Source of the DNA: Orbaceae bacterium ESL0721
GTDB lineage: Bacteria > Pseudomonadota > Gammaproteobacteria > Enterobacterales > Orbaceae
DNA: 64,000 bases
Assembly (NCBI GenBank): GCA_029433365.1
Contig: JAQTHZ010000002.1
Coordinates: 124,001-188,000 of the forward strand
Reading direction: 5' to 3'
Each line of letters opens with the position of its first letter. Position 1 is the first letter of the stretch. Shown in pieces: positions 31,617 through 39,691 of the stretch. The notes under the pieces are model-generated. The model saw only the letters and a program-made list of their open reading frames with translations. It was not told where the DNA came from and ran no database searches. The position numbers were made by a program, and so were the translations under genes.

Positions 31617-31937
31617 AATTTTAAAAACCTGCTTTTTAGCAGGTTTTTCTCTTTTCAGACCCAATTAACTCTCTTAACTCCTCTTTTTAACTTGCGTTTT
31701 CAAAAGTGAGTTTTAAAACTGTAATCGCGTTTTAAATCTTTAATCGAATGTTAAATCTATAATAGAATATTTAAACAACAATTACGTTTAATCCCCTTAA
31801 TCTACCTTTAATTAATCTGATGCTGATTAAGATTTACTGCATGCTACAGTAATCACATTATTTACCCATTCATCTTACCTAACATTAAGTATATACTTAC
31901 GTTACTCATTGAATACGCATTAAATAGGTAGACCTTT
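31617..31937. other. Intergenic region between tRNA-Asn and mazG
   Basis: It holds the tRNA terminator and an 18-20-bp decayed tandem array at 31716-31772 (units begin AAACTGTAATCG, AAATCTTTAATCG and AAATCTATAATAG). No gene is seen, and no clear mazG promoter. Confidence 0.6.
31623..31648 (+). terminator. Terminator of tRNA-Asn
   Basis: AAAACCTGC and GCAGGTTTTT pair around a 6-base loop, ending in five Ts. Confidence 0.9.
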
Positions 31938-32726
31938 TTGGACGCACTGCAACAACTGATTGATATTGTTCATCAACTCCGCGATCCCGTAACCGGCTGT
32001 GAGTGGGATCGGAAACAGACCTTTGCATCACTAAAAAATTACACATTAGAAGAGAGCTACGAGCTGCTTGATGCGATAGATCGCAAAGATAACGATGAGC
32101 TAAAAAAGGAGCTTGGTGATCTGCTCTTCCATATTCTCTTCTATGCAGATCTGGCTAAAACAGCAGATATGTTTACCTTTGAGGATATCTGCCAAGCTGC
32201 CGCCAACAAATTGGTCACCCGCCACCCGCATATCTTTAAACAGGCGGAATCAACCGCAAAACCCAACTGGGAACTGTTAAAACAGCAAGAGCGCAACCAA
32301 AAAGCCCAATACTCCCTCTTAGATGATATTCCAACCGCAATGCCCGCCTTAATGCGCGCCGAGAAGATCCAAAAACGGTGCGCTGCCGTTGGCTTTGACT
32401 GGGCAGAGGTTGCGCCAGTATTAGATAAAGTGAAAGAGGAGCTAACCGAAGTGACGGCGGAGTTAGCAGAGATACCCAACAATCATGCGCGTATAGATGA
32501 GGAGATTGGCGATCTCCTTTTTGCCACTGTCAATTTAGCACGTCATCTAAAGATCAACCCTGAGCTCTGTTTACAGCGTGCAAATCAGAAGTTCGAACGC
32601 CGTTTTAGAGAGGTTGAAGAGCGAATACAGGCAAAAAATATTTCACTACAACAGGCAACCACTGATGAAATGGAGCTAGAGTGGCAAATGGTTAAATGGC
32701 AAGAGAAGCAGTCAGAATTGATATAA
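31938..32726 (+). CDS. mazG: Nucleoside triphosphate pyrophosphohydrolase MazG
   Basis: MazG hydrolyses NTPs to NMPs and lowers ppGpp and damaged nucleotides. The 262-residue protein has two MazG all-alpha domains. The first has DPVTGCEWDRKQTFASLKNY, then the metal-binding LEESYELLDAI and ELKKELGDLLFH; the second has KEELTEVTAELA and DEEIGDLLFATVNLARHL. The start is a TTG whose N-terminus matches the family; the ribosome binding site is weak (AGGTAG). The next gene begins 23 bases downstream. Confidence 0.95.
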   Translation: MDALQQLIDIVHQLRDPVTGCEWDRKQTFASLKNYTLEESYELLDAIDRKDNDELKKELGDLLFHILFYADLAKTADMFTFEDICQAAANKLVTRHPHIFKQAESTAKPNWELLKQQERNQKAQYSLLDDIPTAMPALMRAEKIQKRCAAVGFDWAEVAPVLDKVKEELTEVTAELAEIPNNHARIDEEIGDLLFATVNLARHLKINPELCLQRANQKFERRFREVEERIQAKNISLQQATTDEMELEWQMVKWQEKQSELI

Positions 32727-32749
32727 GAAACTTAATAAGGGGTAAAAGT

Positions 32750-33220
32750 ATGACAGATAAAAAAGATGTAGCGAAAAGAGCGGATGAACCAAAAAATGAG
32801 CTCTATCAAGAGATCGAAGCTTGGGCACATAACGCTATCTTAAATAGCCCAAAATGGAGTATCAGTCAGCTCGATTATTCAGAAAAAAGTATCACAGTTG
32901 TCGATATGATTATTAATGAACTTTCTAAAAAAAACTTTAGCTATTCTGAAGAGCAGCTCGATATGATTGCGCAGGAGTATGGCTGTTACCTCCTCCTTAC
33001 CGCCTACAAACTATATGGCGGTGAGTTTTACTGGAATGATGAGATGCAACAACCGATGTTAATCTGCTGCGAACCTGATGCGACCGTTGTCCTCTTAACA
33101 TGGAATAAAGTCAAAGGACGCCTATTAGGTGATAAAGCAGATCACCTTGCCTACTTCTTAGATGAGTTTGGTAAAGCGACATTTAGACCAGAAAAGGGGA
33201 CAAATATCGCCTATTTATAA
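32750..33220 (+). CDS. Conserved hypothetical protein (unknown function)
   Basis: A 156-residue, soluble, acidic protein without signal peptide or membrane span. I do not recognise a family with confidence. The ATG at 32750 with AAGGGG upstream is preferred to an upstream in-frame start inside mazG. The middle is helical and the most distinctive part is EYGCYLLLTAYKLYGGEFYW followed by QQPMLICCEP, LTWNKVKGRLLGDKADHLAYF and a C-terminal RPEKGTNIAYL. It probably shares the mazG transcript. Confidence 0.75.
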   Translation: MTDKKDVAKRADEPKNELYQEIEAWAHNAILNSPKWSISQLDYSEKSITVVDMIINELSKKNFSYSEEQLDMIAQEYGCYLLLTAYKLYGGEFYWNDEMQQPMLICCEPDATVVLLTWNKVKGRLLGDKADHLAYFLDEFGKATFRPEKGTNIAYL

Positions 33221-33306
33221 GAGATTTTTTGCCAAAAATAGATTAATATAGCGACAATTTTATTGGGATCACCAATAAAATTAGCACTCACTAAATAAGA
33301 TAGTAC

Positions 33307-33335
33307 TTGAGAATCTGCCCATAACAGCGTATACT
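33307..33335 (+). promoter_or_regulatory. Promoter of rpmB-rpmG
   Basis: TTGAGA and TATACT, each one base from consensus, are separated by 17 bases. The predicted leader before rpmB is about 135 bases and contains the hairpin GAGAAG/CTTCTC near 33366-33384. Confidence 0.7.
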
Positions 33336-33477
33336 TTGCCACCTCATTATTATGGGTGCAGTGTGAGAAGTAAGCAGCTTCTCAACAAGAGCTGCAAAAA
33401 CTGAAAGCCTGACGAGGTTAAGTCCATTAACATATTGCGCCCAAGGCTTAAGCATAAAATTTCGGAGAATTATTGAC

Positions 33478-33714
33478 ATGTCACGAGTATGCCAAGTAAC
33501 AGGAAAAAGTCCTTTAGTAGGGAATAACCGTTCTCATGCGTTAAATGCTACTAAACGCCGTTTCCTGCCAAACCTACAGACACACCGTTTTTGGGTTGAG
33601 AGTGAAAAACGTTTTGTTAAACTACGTCTATCTGCTAAAGGTATGCGTACAATTGATAAGAAGGGTATCGATACAGTGTTAGCTGAACTTCGTTCCCGTG
33701 GTGAAAAGTACTAA
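33478..33714 (+). CDS. rpmB: 50S ribosomal protein L28
   Basis: A 78-residue protein with the same length as E. coli L28, starting [20 protein letters not shown] and continuing [21 protein letters not shown] lies upstream of the ATG. It is followed by rpmG after 27 bases, the conserved rpmBG operon. Confidence 0.98.
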   Translation: MSRVCQVTGKSPLVGNNRSHALNATKRRFLPNLQTHRFWVESEKRFVKLRLSAKGMRTIDKKGIDTVLAELRSRGEKY

Positions 33715-33741
33715 TCGTACTAACATAAAGAGGAAAATATC

Positions 33742-33909
33742 ATGGCTAAAGGTGCACGTGAAAAAATCAGATTAATCTCTTCTGCTGGTACTGGTCACTT
33801 TTATACTACATCAAAGAATAAAAGAACCATGCCTGAGAAGATGGAGATCAAAAAATATGATCCTGTTGTTCGTCAGCATGTAATCTATAAAGAAGGTAAA
33901 ATCAAGTAA
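33742..33909 (+). CDS. rpmG: 50S ribosomal protein L33
   Basis: A 55-residue protein, [20 protein letters not shown] to [10 protein letters not shown], nearly identical to E. coli L33. It is the zinc-free form with no cysteines. An AGAGGA sequence precedes the ATG. It closes the operon, followed by a strong terminator. Confidence 0.98.
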   Translation: MAKGAREKIRLISSAGTGHFYTTSKNKRTMPEKMEIKKYDPVVRQHVIYKEGKIK

Positions 33910-33928
33910 CCTTCTCTTACAAAGCATA

Positions 33929-33955
33929 AAAACCCGATTCTTATCGGGTTTTTTC
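33929..33955 (+). terminator. Terminator of rpmBG
   Basis: AAAACCCGAT and ATCGGGTTTT pair around TCTT and run into further Ts. Confidence 0.93.
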
Positions 33956-34291
33956 TTATCTAAGAACAGATATTTAATAAGAGATATCTAATAAATAGAT
34001 ACCTAAAAACAGATGCCAAAAATAGTTATTTAAAACTATTTTTTAAAACTTTTATCTAAAACTATCATTTATAACATCTTTTTAAATAGAGGCCCCACAA
34101 ACAATTACCACAACACATTATCTAATCCAGACGATATTTATTTCAGACAACCATACAAAACAGATACTATTTTGCAACTGTTATTGATGATAAGAGTTAA
34201 TAATAACATCTAATAATAACAGTTGCTGAGTCAGCAAAAGTAGTTTTGTGCTTTGCAAAATTGTGTTACGACCCATTTCAATCAAAACATT

Positions 34292-34333
34292 GTTATAAAA
34301 ACATAGTTATAAAAACATAATTATAAAAACATG
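34292..34333. repeat. 14-bp tandem array (3 units)
   Basis: Units at 34292, 34306 and 34320; the first two are identical (GTTATAAAAACATA) and the third differs at two bases. Confidence 0.85.
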
Positions 34334-34375
34334 GTTAAAAAAAAGATAAAAATTGAACATCTTTATCTCTTTTTA

Positions 34376-34405
34376 ATCTGTTTAGATACTATCTGTTTAG
34401 ATACT
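34376..34405. repeat. 15-bp perfect tandem duplication
   Basis: ATCTGTTTAGATACT occurs twice in a row, with a further partial copy downstream. Confidence 0.85.
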
Positions 34406-34418
34406 ACCATATTTGATA

Positions 34419-35354
34419 CTACGCAAGCTGGCTCCCAACTTCAAACCATGCGCTGCGTGAATTAAGCAGATCTTGTGCGGACATCCGTTTTTTACCGGCC
34501 GGTTGGAGCGAGGTGATGTTAAGTGCACCTTCGCTGGTTGCAACCAAGATACCCTGCTTATCTGCCCGTAAAATTGTCCCTGCTGGTTGATGATGGTTAT
34601 CGGCAATAACCGCGGCTTGCCATACTTTTACTGGCTCACCATTAATCTCAAAATAGCTAACCGGCCAAGGGTTAAAAGCACGGATTGACCGCTCTAACTG
34701 TACCGCTGGCTGATGCCAATCCAGTTTCGCTTCCGCTTTCGACAGTTTTTCTGCATAGGTAACTTGTGACTCATCCTGCTTTTCAGGTGCGATTTTGCCA
34801 TCAGCTATCAGCGTCAATGTTGCTAAAAGCCCTTTTGGCCCAAGTTGTGCCAACTTCTCATAGAGCGAGGCGCTAGTATCTTCTTGCTCTATTGGGCAGC
34901 TCAGCTTATAGAGCATATCACCAGTATCAAGTCCTGCATCCATCTGCATAATGGTGATGCCCGTCTTTGCATCTCCTGCCCAGCAGGCGCGCTGAATTGG
35001 CGCAGCACCTCGCCAGCGGGGTAGCAGTGAGCCATGCACATTGAGGCAGCCTAATCTTGGCATATCAAGCACCGCCTGTGGCAAAATCAGCCCATAGGCG
35101 ACAACTACCATAATATCAGCCTGTAGATCGGCAATAAGCTGCTGATTTTCACTCTTTTTTAAGGTTGCTGGTTGGTAGACAGGAATATTGTGCGCCTCGG
35201 CAACTACTTTTACTGGACTAGCCTGCAATTTATTACCGCGTCCTGCTGGGCGATCAGGTTGGGTTAAGACAGCTATCACCTCATGCTCTGAATCAATTAA
35301 CGCCTGTAGATGTAGCGCTGCAAACTCTGGCGTACCGGCAAAAATAATCCTCAT
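34419..35354 (-). CDS. fmt: Methionyl-tRNA formyltransferase
   Basis: Fmt formylates initiator Met-tRNA using 10-formyltetrahydrofolate. The 311-residue protein opens [19 protein letters not shown] and has the catalytic block [20 protein letters not shown], then [11 protein letters not shown]. The C-terminal tRNA-binding domain is at about 205-311, with [15 protein letters not shown]. The usual partner def (peptide deformylase) is not adjacent. It is on the minus strand, like the downstream-to-upstream srf cluster, but separated from it by 172 bases. Confidence 0.97.
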   Translation of the reverse strand: MRIIFAGTPEFAALHLQALIDSEHEVIAVLTQPDRPAGRGNKLQASPVKVVAEAHNIPVYQPATLKKSENQQLIADLQADIMVVVAYGLILPQAVLDMPRLGCLNVHGSLLPRWRGAAPIQRACWAGDAKTGITIMQMDAGLDTGDMLYKLSCPIEQEDTSASLYEKLAQLGPKGLLATLTLIADGKIAPEKQDESQVTYAEKLSKAEAKLDWHQPAVQLERSIRAFNPWPVSYFEINGEPVKVWQAAVIADNHHQPAGTILRADKQGILVATSEGALNITSLQPAGKKRMSAQDLLNSRSAWFEVGSQLA

Positions 35355-35526
35355 ATAACCTCTTCTAGTTAGTAAACGTCACTATATCAATTAATATATA
35401 TCAATCAATAATCCGCTACCTTACCACAATTTGCCCTATTTACAGAGTGGGCGGTGAATTTTTAGATTGATATATAAACCGATATAACTATTTAATAATT
35501 GTTTAACTGTTTGATGACACCAATAA

Positions 35527-36840
35527 CTACTCAACACAAACTGGTCTTGTGATCTTCATATTTTCAACAGCTTTATTGATCTGTTTGGTTATCTCATTTG
35601 CGGTATTGGCGGTATAGAGCTTGCCATAAAGTCCATCTTGAAAAACACAGTTAACAATCTCGTTTCCAGTAATATTTATCACTTTAGTATCTATAAGATT
35701 AGAATATGTGTAATCAGGGATTAGTACGCTTCTACAGTGGCAGGTACAGATCTCTTCACCATCTGTCACCACTAATGTGTAATATTTCTGTTTTTTACTA
35801 TTTTCGCCAAACCTTTCTGCTAACTGATTAAGACCATCATATTCGAAGGTATCAGAGCCATAATTTACCGTTTTAAAATTGTTCACGCGTGTTTTTAAAA
35901 TCTCTCTATCTTCCAAACTATAAAAAGGGATATTGATCTTTTTCCCCTCATTTGAGTGAAGTTGTATGATGGAGATTTCAATATTTGGCTCTACCTTATC
36001 AATAATGGCATTGATCGCCTCTTTTGCAGCCGCAAAACGGCTTATATTAGAACCTTTTGCGATCATTTTCATAGATTCAGAGTCATCTAAGGCGATGACC
36101 AATCTTGGTGGATTACGATTTTTAGCTAATTGATCTTTTGTGATACAGTTCGGATCATTTACCGGTTTTGCTTTAGGGATTGGTAGTGTAGCAGACAGAG
36201 GATCAGAGAGTGGAACAGGCAGATGATCAACCACTTTTTCCGGTTCCGGTTTTTCCTCCAAAGTAGACGCAACAACAGGCGAAATCACGGCAGGTTCTGG
36301 CGCGCTCTCTTTTCCCCATGGACAAAATAGGTACCACAATAGCCCAAGTAAAGCTAATAAAAATAGCGCCAATAGTGCAATTCGAAAGCTATTCCAAAAT
36401 GTTTTAGGGTTGATAGTTGGTAAGGGGTTAGACTCTGCATGTGCGGCAAAATTGATAACAATAACGGGATCACCATTGATAACATAGATCTGCCTACTGT
36501 GATCTTTTATCAGTGCTAATAACTGTTCAAAAGCACTGACACTGCTCATCTGGGTTTTAATTGCGCGCTCAATCTCCGCAATGCGCGCCTTTAAAATCTG
36601 CTCGATTGACTCTTTATATGTGCTATCTGCAATCTCACTCAGCAATATTGGTTGACCTTCAAGATCGCTATACCAGCCAACATAGTTACCATTATCAATT
36701 AATTTTGGTTTCGCAAAAAATGAGAAGGTGCGATCAGTCAATATCGGTCTTAATATGCTTAATAACTGGTTATATTGTGTTAACAGCTTTAACTTATTAT
36801 TATCAGTAGAATCAATTGCCACTCTGGTTATTCGTTGCAT
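35527..36840 (-). CDS. Membrane-anchored VWA protein with SrfA-like N-terminus (copy B)
   Basis: A 437-residue single-span protein. Residues 1-130, probably cytosolic, hold FFAKP (41-45), GWYSDLEGQPILLSEI and IYVINGDPVIVI (118-129). A membrane span follows at about 153-171, a proline-rich linker (175-228), then a periplasmic von Willebrand A domain with the MIDAS motif DDSES at 252-256 and VVTDGEE later. A Cys-rich CTCHC sits inside the VWA fold. It ends KITRPVCVE. It is a tandem paralogue of the next upstream gene, and the last gene of the cluster. Function is unknown; metal-dependent protein binding is likely. Confidence 0.85.
   Translation of the reverse strand: MQRITRVAIDSTDNNKLKLLTQYNQLLSILRPILTDRTFSFFAKPKLIDNGNYVGWYSDLEGQPILLSEIADSTYKESIEQILKARIAEIERAIKTQMSSVSAFEQLLALIKDHSRQIYVINGDPVIVINFAAHAESNPLPTINPKTFWNSFRIALLALFLLALLGLLWYLFCPWGKESAPEPAVISPVVASTLEEKPEPEKVVDHLPVPLSDPLSATLPIPKAKPVNDPNCITKDQLAKNRNPPRLVIALDDSESMKMIAKGSNISRFAAAKEAINAIIDKVEPNIEISIIQLHSNEGKKINIPFYSLEDREILKTRVNNFKTVNYGSDTFEYDGLNQLAERFGENSKKQKYYTLVVTDGEEICTCHCRSVLIPDYTYSNLIDTKVINITGNEIVNCVFQDGLYGKLYTANTANEITKQINKAVENMKITRPVCVE
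36399..36411 (+). repeat. 13-base recurrent motif, copy 4 (exact, inside a VWA gene)
   Basis: ATGTTTTAGGGTT on the plus strand, antisense to the codons for NPKT near the membrane span of the VWA copy B protein. Confidence 0.7.
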
Positions 36841-36950
36841 TTTGTGCCTTTTACATCTGCTTTTAGATCTTTTTTAATATCTGTTTTAATATATATCTGT
36901 TTTTTAGGCACTATTGTGATTTAATGCCTTTTCGCGCTTGCTGTTATGCA

Positions 36951-38324
36951 CTATTTACAGATTGGTCGGTTAATTTTTAGATCAGCAACGGCCTTATTCA
37001 TCTGTTTAACTAATGCATCAGGATCTTTAGCAATATAGATCTTGCCACCAGTCTTATTTGCCACACAGTCAATTTTATGTTGTCCCGCAATATCAACAAT
37101 ACTTATCTTTAATCGTGGTTTACGTTTAGCGATATTACTTGCCAAAGTGCAGATATTTTTTTCGGTGCAGTTATCTTCGCCATCACTAATAACTAGAATA
37201 TAGTCATCACGGTTAACGCCATCTAATTTTTTACTGGCTTGATCAATACCACTATAGAGTGGTGTTGCCGTATCATCATCTAAAGGTTGAAGATTATCGA
37301 TTTTCTTCTTCAATGTTGATCGACTTGCTTTTTTATAGAATGGGGTCACTTCGGCAACTGGGCATTTGCTTAAGGTAACCAGTGAAATGTTAATATTTGG
37401 TTCAACCTTATCAATGGCTGTTTTAGCAATTTTTTTACTTTCTGAGAGGCGATTAGGGAGACGGGTCATTCTTTCATAATATCCATAATAGTTATAATTG
37501 GTATTTTGATAGCGATTGATCTCAAAATCGGACTCCAATAGTGTGATAAGCATTGATGCTGAGTTATCAAATACCAACACCATTTTGGATGGATTACTAT
37601 TTTCTACGATCTCATCTTGGCTAATACAGTTGGGATCTTTTTTAACTGGTTTAGGTTCAACTTTTGGTTCGGGGATTGGTTCAGGTACTGGCTCGGGAAC
37701 TGGCGCCGGCTCGATGAGTACTGGTTCTGGCTCAACGGCAGGCGGCGTCTCAACTACCGGTTGGGTAATAGTAGGTGCTGGTTCAACTGTTCTCTCTTTT
37801 CCCCATGGGCAGAAGAGGTACCACAATAGTCCGAGTAGTGCCAATAAAAATAGTGCTAATAGTGCAATCCGCCAGCCGTTCCAAAATGGTTTCGACGATA
37901 GAACAACGGGTGGTGGCGGTAAAATTGGGGGTTCGAAGTTATTGACGATAACGGGATCACCATTAATCACATAGATGGGATTACCTAAACTTTTTATCCG
38001 CGGTAACCAAGATGTGACCAGTTTACGCTGCTCATCAGTTAATGGGATGGATTGCACTGTTTTTTCAAGGTCGGCGACTCTGGCCTGTAATCGCTCCATA
38101 GCTGCCTGCTTTACGGATCTATCTTGAATCTCACTCAATAAGATAGGCTGACCTTCAAGATCACTGTACCACCCAATATCATTACCAATCGCTCTTGGTT
38201 TAGCGAAAATTGAAAAAGTGCGATCAGTTAAATGCTGTTGCAGTAGGGGTAAAAGTCTCTGGTATTGATCTAATAGTGTATGTTTTTCATCACTATCTAC
38301 GGCAATCCTAGTTATTCGCTGCAT
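36951..38324 (-). CDS. Membrane-anchored VWA protein with SrfA-like N-terminus (copy A)
   Basis: A 457-residue paralogue of copy B. The N-terminal region contains IFAKP (39-43), DIGWYSDLEGQPILLSEI (49-66) and IYVINGDPVIVNNF (117-130). The span is at 153-170, with flanks almost identical to copy B. A long Pro/Glu/Val linker (180-228) crosses the periplasm or cell wall. The VWA domain has MIDAS DNSAS at 253-257 and a VISDGEDNC block. It ends KINRPICK. The proline-rich linker and the periplasmic VWA suggest a sensor or adaptor rather than an enzyme. Confidence 0.85.
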   Translation of the reverse strand: MQRITRIAVDSDEKHTLLDQYQRLLPLLQQHLTDRTFSIFAKPRAIGNDIGWYSDLEGQPILLSEIQDRSVKQAAMERLQARVADLEKTVQSIPLTDEQRKLVTSWLPRIKSLGNPIYVINGDPVIVNNFEPPILPPPPVVLSSKPFWNGWRIALLALFLLALLGLLWYLFCPWGKERTVEPAPTITQPVVETPPAVEPEPVLIEPAPVPEPVPEPIPEPKVEPKPVKKDPNCISQDEIVENSNPSKMVLVFDNSASMLITLLESDFEINRYQNTNYNYYGYYERMTRLPNRLSESKKIAKTAIDKVEPNINISLVTLSKCPVAEVTPFYKKASRSTLKKKIDNLQPLDDDTATPLYSGIDQASKKLDGVNRDDYILVISDGEDNCTEKNICTLASNIAKRKPRLKISIVDIAGQHKIDCVANKTGGKIYIAKDPDALVKQMNKAVADLKINRPICK

Positions 38325-38404
38325 GGGATACCTACGTTAAATAGTCTCAAAGGATATGACTATATTCTGCTACTTTACTCTTTTTAGGATGAGAAGAGGG
38401 AAAA

Positions 38405-38435
38405 GCGGATTACCGTATTGACTCCTATAATCCGC
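38405..38435 (-). terminator. Inverted repeat upstream of the duplicated VWA pair
   Basis: GCGGATTA and TAATCCGC are separated by 15 bases in the 169-base gap upstream of VWA copy A. It could end the upstream transcript or be an operator; there is no T-run. Confidence 0.3.
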
Positions 38436-38493
38436 CGATTTATGCACAGTGTATTGTGTAAAAATTACACTGATTTACTGTGGCAAATTTTAC

Positions 38494-38976
38494 TTATAGA
38501 TTCAATGCTTTTTGTAACTGTTGAAGTTTATTACTAAGCTGTTGTAACTCTGCCTGTTTTTCAATTTCAGAACCACTACCACCATTCACTTTTTTCAATT
38601 GTGCATCGATATCATTAATCTGAGCCTGTAGATCATCGCGATTTTTTGCTTTCGCTTTGATCTCATTGGTTAAGTTATTGAGTGATGCTTTCAATTTTTT
38701 CTGCTCAGCCTGTTTTTGACTTACACTCAAGGCAGAATCATTTTTCTGTTTCTCAATTGAGGCGTAGATAGCTTTAAACTGTGCATTTGCTTGCTGCTCA
38801 TCAACTATAATCTGTTTCTTTTGATCAATACGTGTTTGATAGTTACCAGAGTAGTTACAACTGATTTTATCCATAATACCAATATTGGTATTACTTGGAT
38901 CACACTGCTCTGGTGTTGTTGAACAGCCGGCTAAAAAGACCAGCGGTAAAAGCGCACTAAGATAATATTTTTTCAT
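38494..38976 (-). CDS. Coiled-coil lipoprotein
   Basis: A 160-residue lipoprotein. Signal peptide and lipobox FLAGC place the lipidated cysteine at residue 18. Two cysteines follow within a short segment (CDPSNTNIGIMDKISC), then a charged helical region from about 50 to the end. It is rich in Lys, Gln and Leu and is expected to form a coiled coil. I do not recognise a named family. It lies 19 bases downstream of another coiled-coil lipoprotein in the srf cluster, so it is probably an outer- or inner-membrane-attached structural partner. Confidence 0.8.
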   Translation of the reverse strand: MKKYYLSALLPLVFLAGCSTTPEQCDPSNTNIGIMDKISCNYSGNYQTRIDQKKQIIVDEQQANAQFKAIYASIEKQKNDSALSVSQKQAEQKKLKASLNNLTNEIKAKAKNRDDLQAQINDIDAQLKKVNGGSGSEIEKQAELQQLSNKLQQLQKALNL

Positions 38977-38995
38977 AAATTAACCACTCCTTTTT

Positions 38996-39691
38996 TTAAC
39001 TCACTTTTACAGCAGAACGCTGTTGTGAAACTAAGTTGACTTGTGACTCAAGTGCCGCAATCTGTTTATGTAGATCATTGATTTGTGTATCAAGTTTAGC
39101 TGTTTTTACACCGCTCTCTCGCTCTGCGGCTGATAGAGAACGCCAATCAGATTCGACAGATTTCATGCGTGAGATTTTATCATTTAAATAAGCGATATTA
39201 GCATCAATCTGGGCTAACTCCGCTTTTGCCTGTTTCTGATTAACGGCGTCATTTTTAATCTGTTTATCTAAAATTTTAAGCGTTGCTAAGTTTTTATCTA
39301 ATACTGATTTTGAAGCGTTAGTAACCGCTTGCACCTCTTTTGAGTTCTCTCTAATATCATTAATATATGCATTTAATCTCTGTTCACTATTTGCATATTC
39401 CGCACGTTTAGTATCTAAATAGTAGTTGGTCCCCATCGCAATACCACAACCGACAGCAGCTGACGCAATGCAGGTACCGGTATTACCGCCTAAGAGTACA
39501 CAACCTAAACCACCCACACCTGCACCAACTGCACATGACTGCCAAGCTGATTTACTAAAAAATTGCGCAGAGGTACCTTTGGTTAAAGCAGGATCGACAT
39601 TCTTACTGCTGCCAGATGATTGGCATCCTGCTAAAATAAGCGAGACGCAGATTGCCAAGACTGGTACTACTCTTTTAATTACACTATTCAT
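38996..39691 (-). CDS. Lipoprotein with glycine-rich segment and coiled coil
   Basis: A 231-residue lipoprotein with lipobox ILAGC (Cys23). Residues 50-90 form a glycine- and alanine-rich, cysteine-containing hydrophobic stretch (SCAVGAGVGGLGCVLLGG and IASAAVGCGIAMG) resembling a glycine zipper that may insert in a membrane. Residues 95-228 are a long heptad-rich coiled coil. Its start overlaps the stop of the upstream SUMF1-like gene by one base, showing strict operon coupling. Function unknown. Confidence 0.8.
   Translation of the reverse strand: MNSVIKRVVPVLAICVSLILAGCQSSGSSKNVDPALTKGTSAQFFSKSAWQSCAVGAGVGGLGCVLLGGNTGTCIASAAVGCGIAMGTNYYLDTKRAEYANSEQRLNAYINDIRENSKEVQAVTNASKSVLDKNLATLKILDKQIKNDAVNQKQAKAELAQIDANIAYLNDKISRMKSVESDWRSLSAAERESGVKTAKLDTQINDLHKQIAALESQVNLVSQQRSAVKVS

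Larger units (their letters stand above)
33910..34418. other. Intergenic region between rpmG and fmt, with two tandem arrays
   Basis: Apart from the rpmG terminator this is AT-rich DNA without a reading frame. It contains a 14-bp array GTTATAAAAACATA (three units, 34292-34333) and a perfect 15-bp duplication ATCTGTTTAGATACT (34376-34405). fmt ends just beyond, on the opposite strand. Confidence 0.7.

Noticed and set aside
37516-37974. Plus-strand Gly/Ser-rich reading frame of 152 codons
   Set aside because: It is the antisense shadow of the Pro/Glu linker of the VWA copy A gene; such low-complexity frames arise from the GC-rich repeat on the coding strand.
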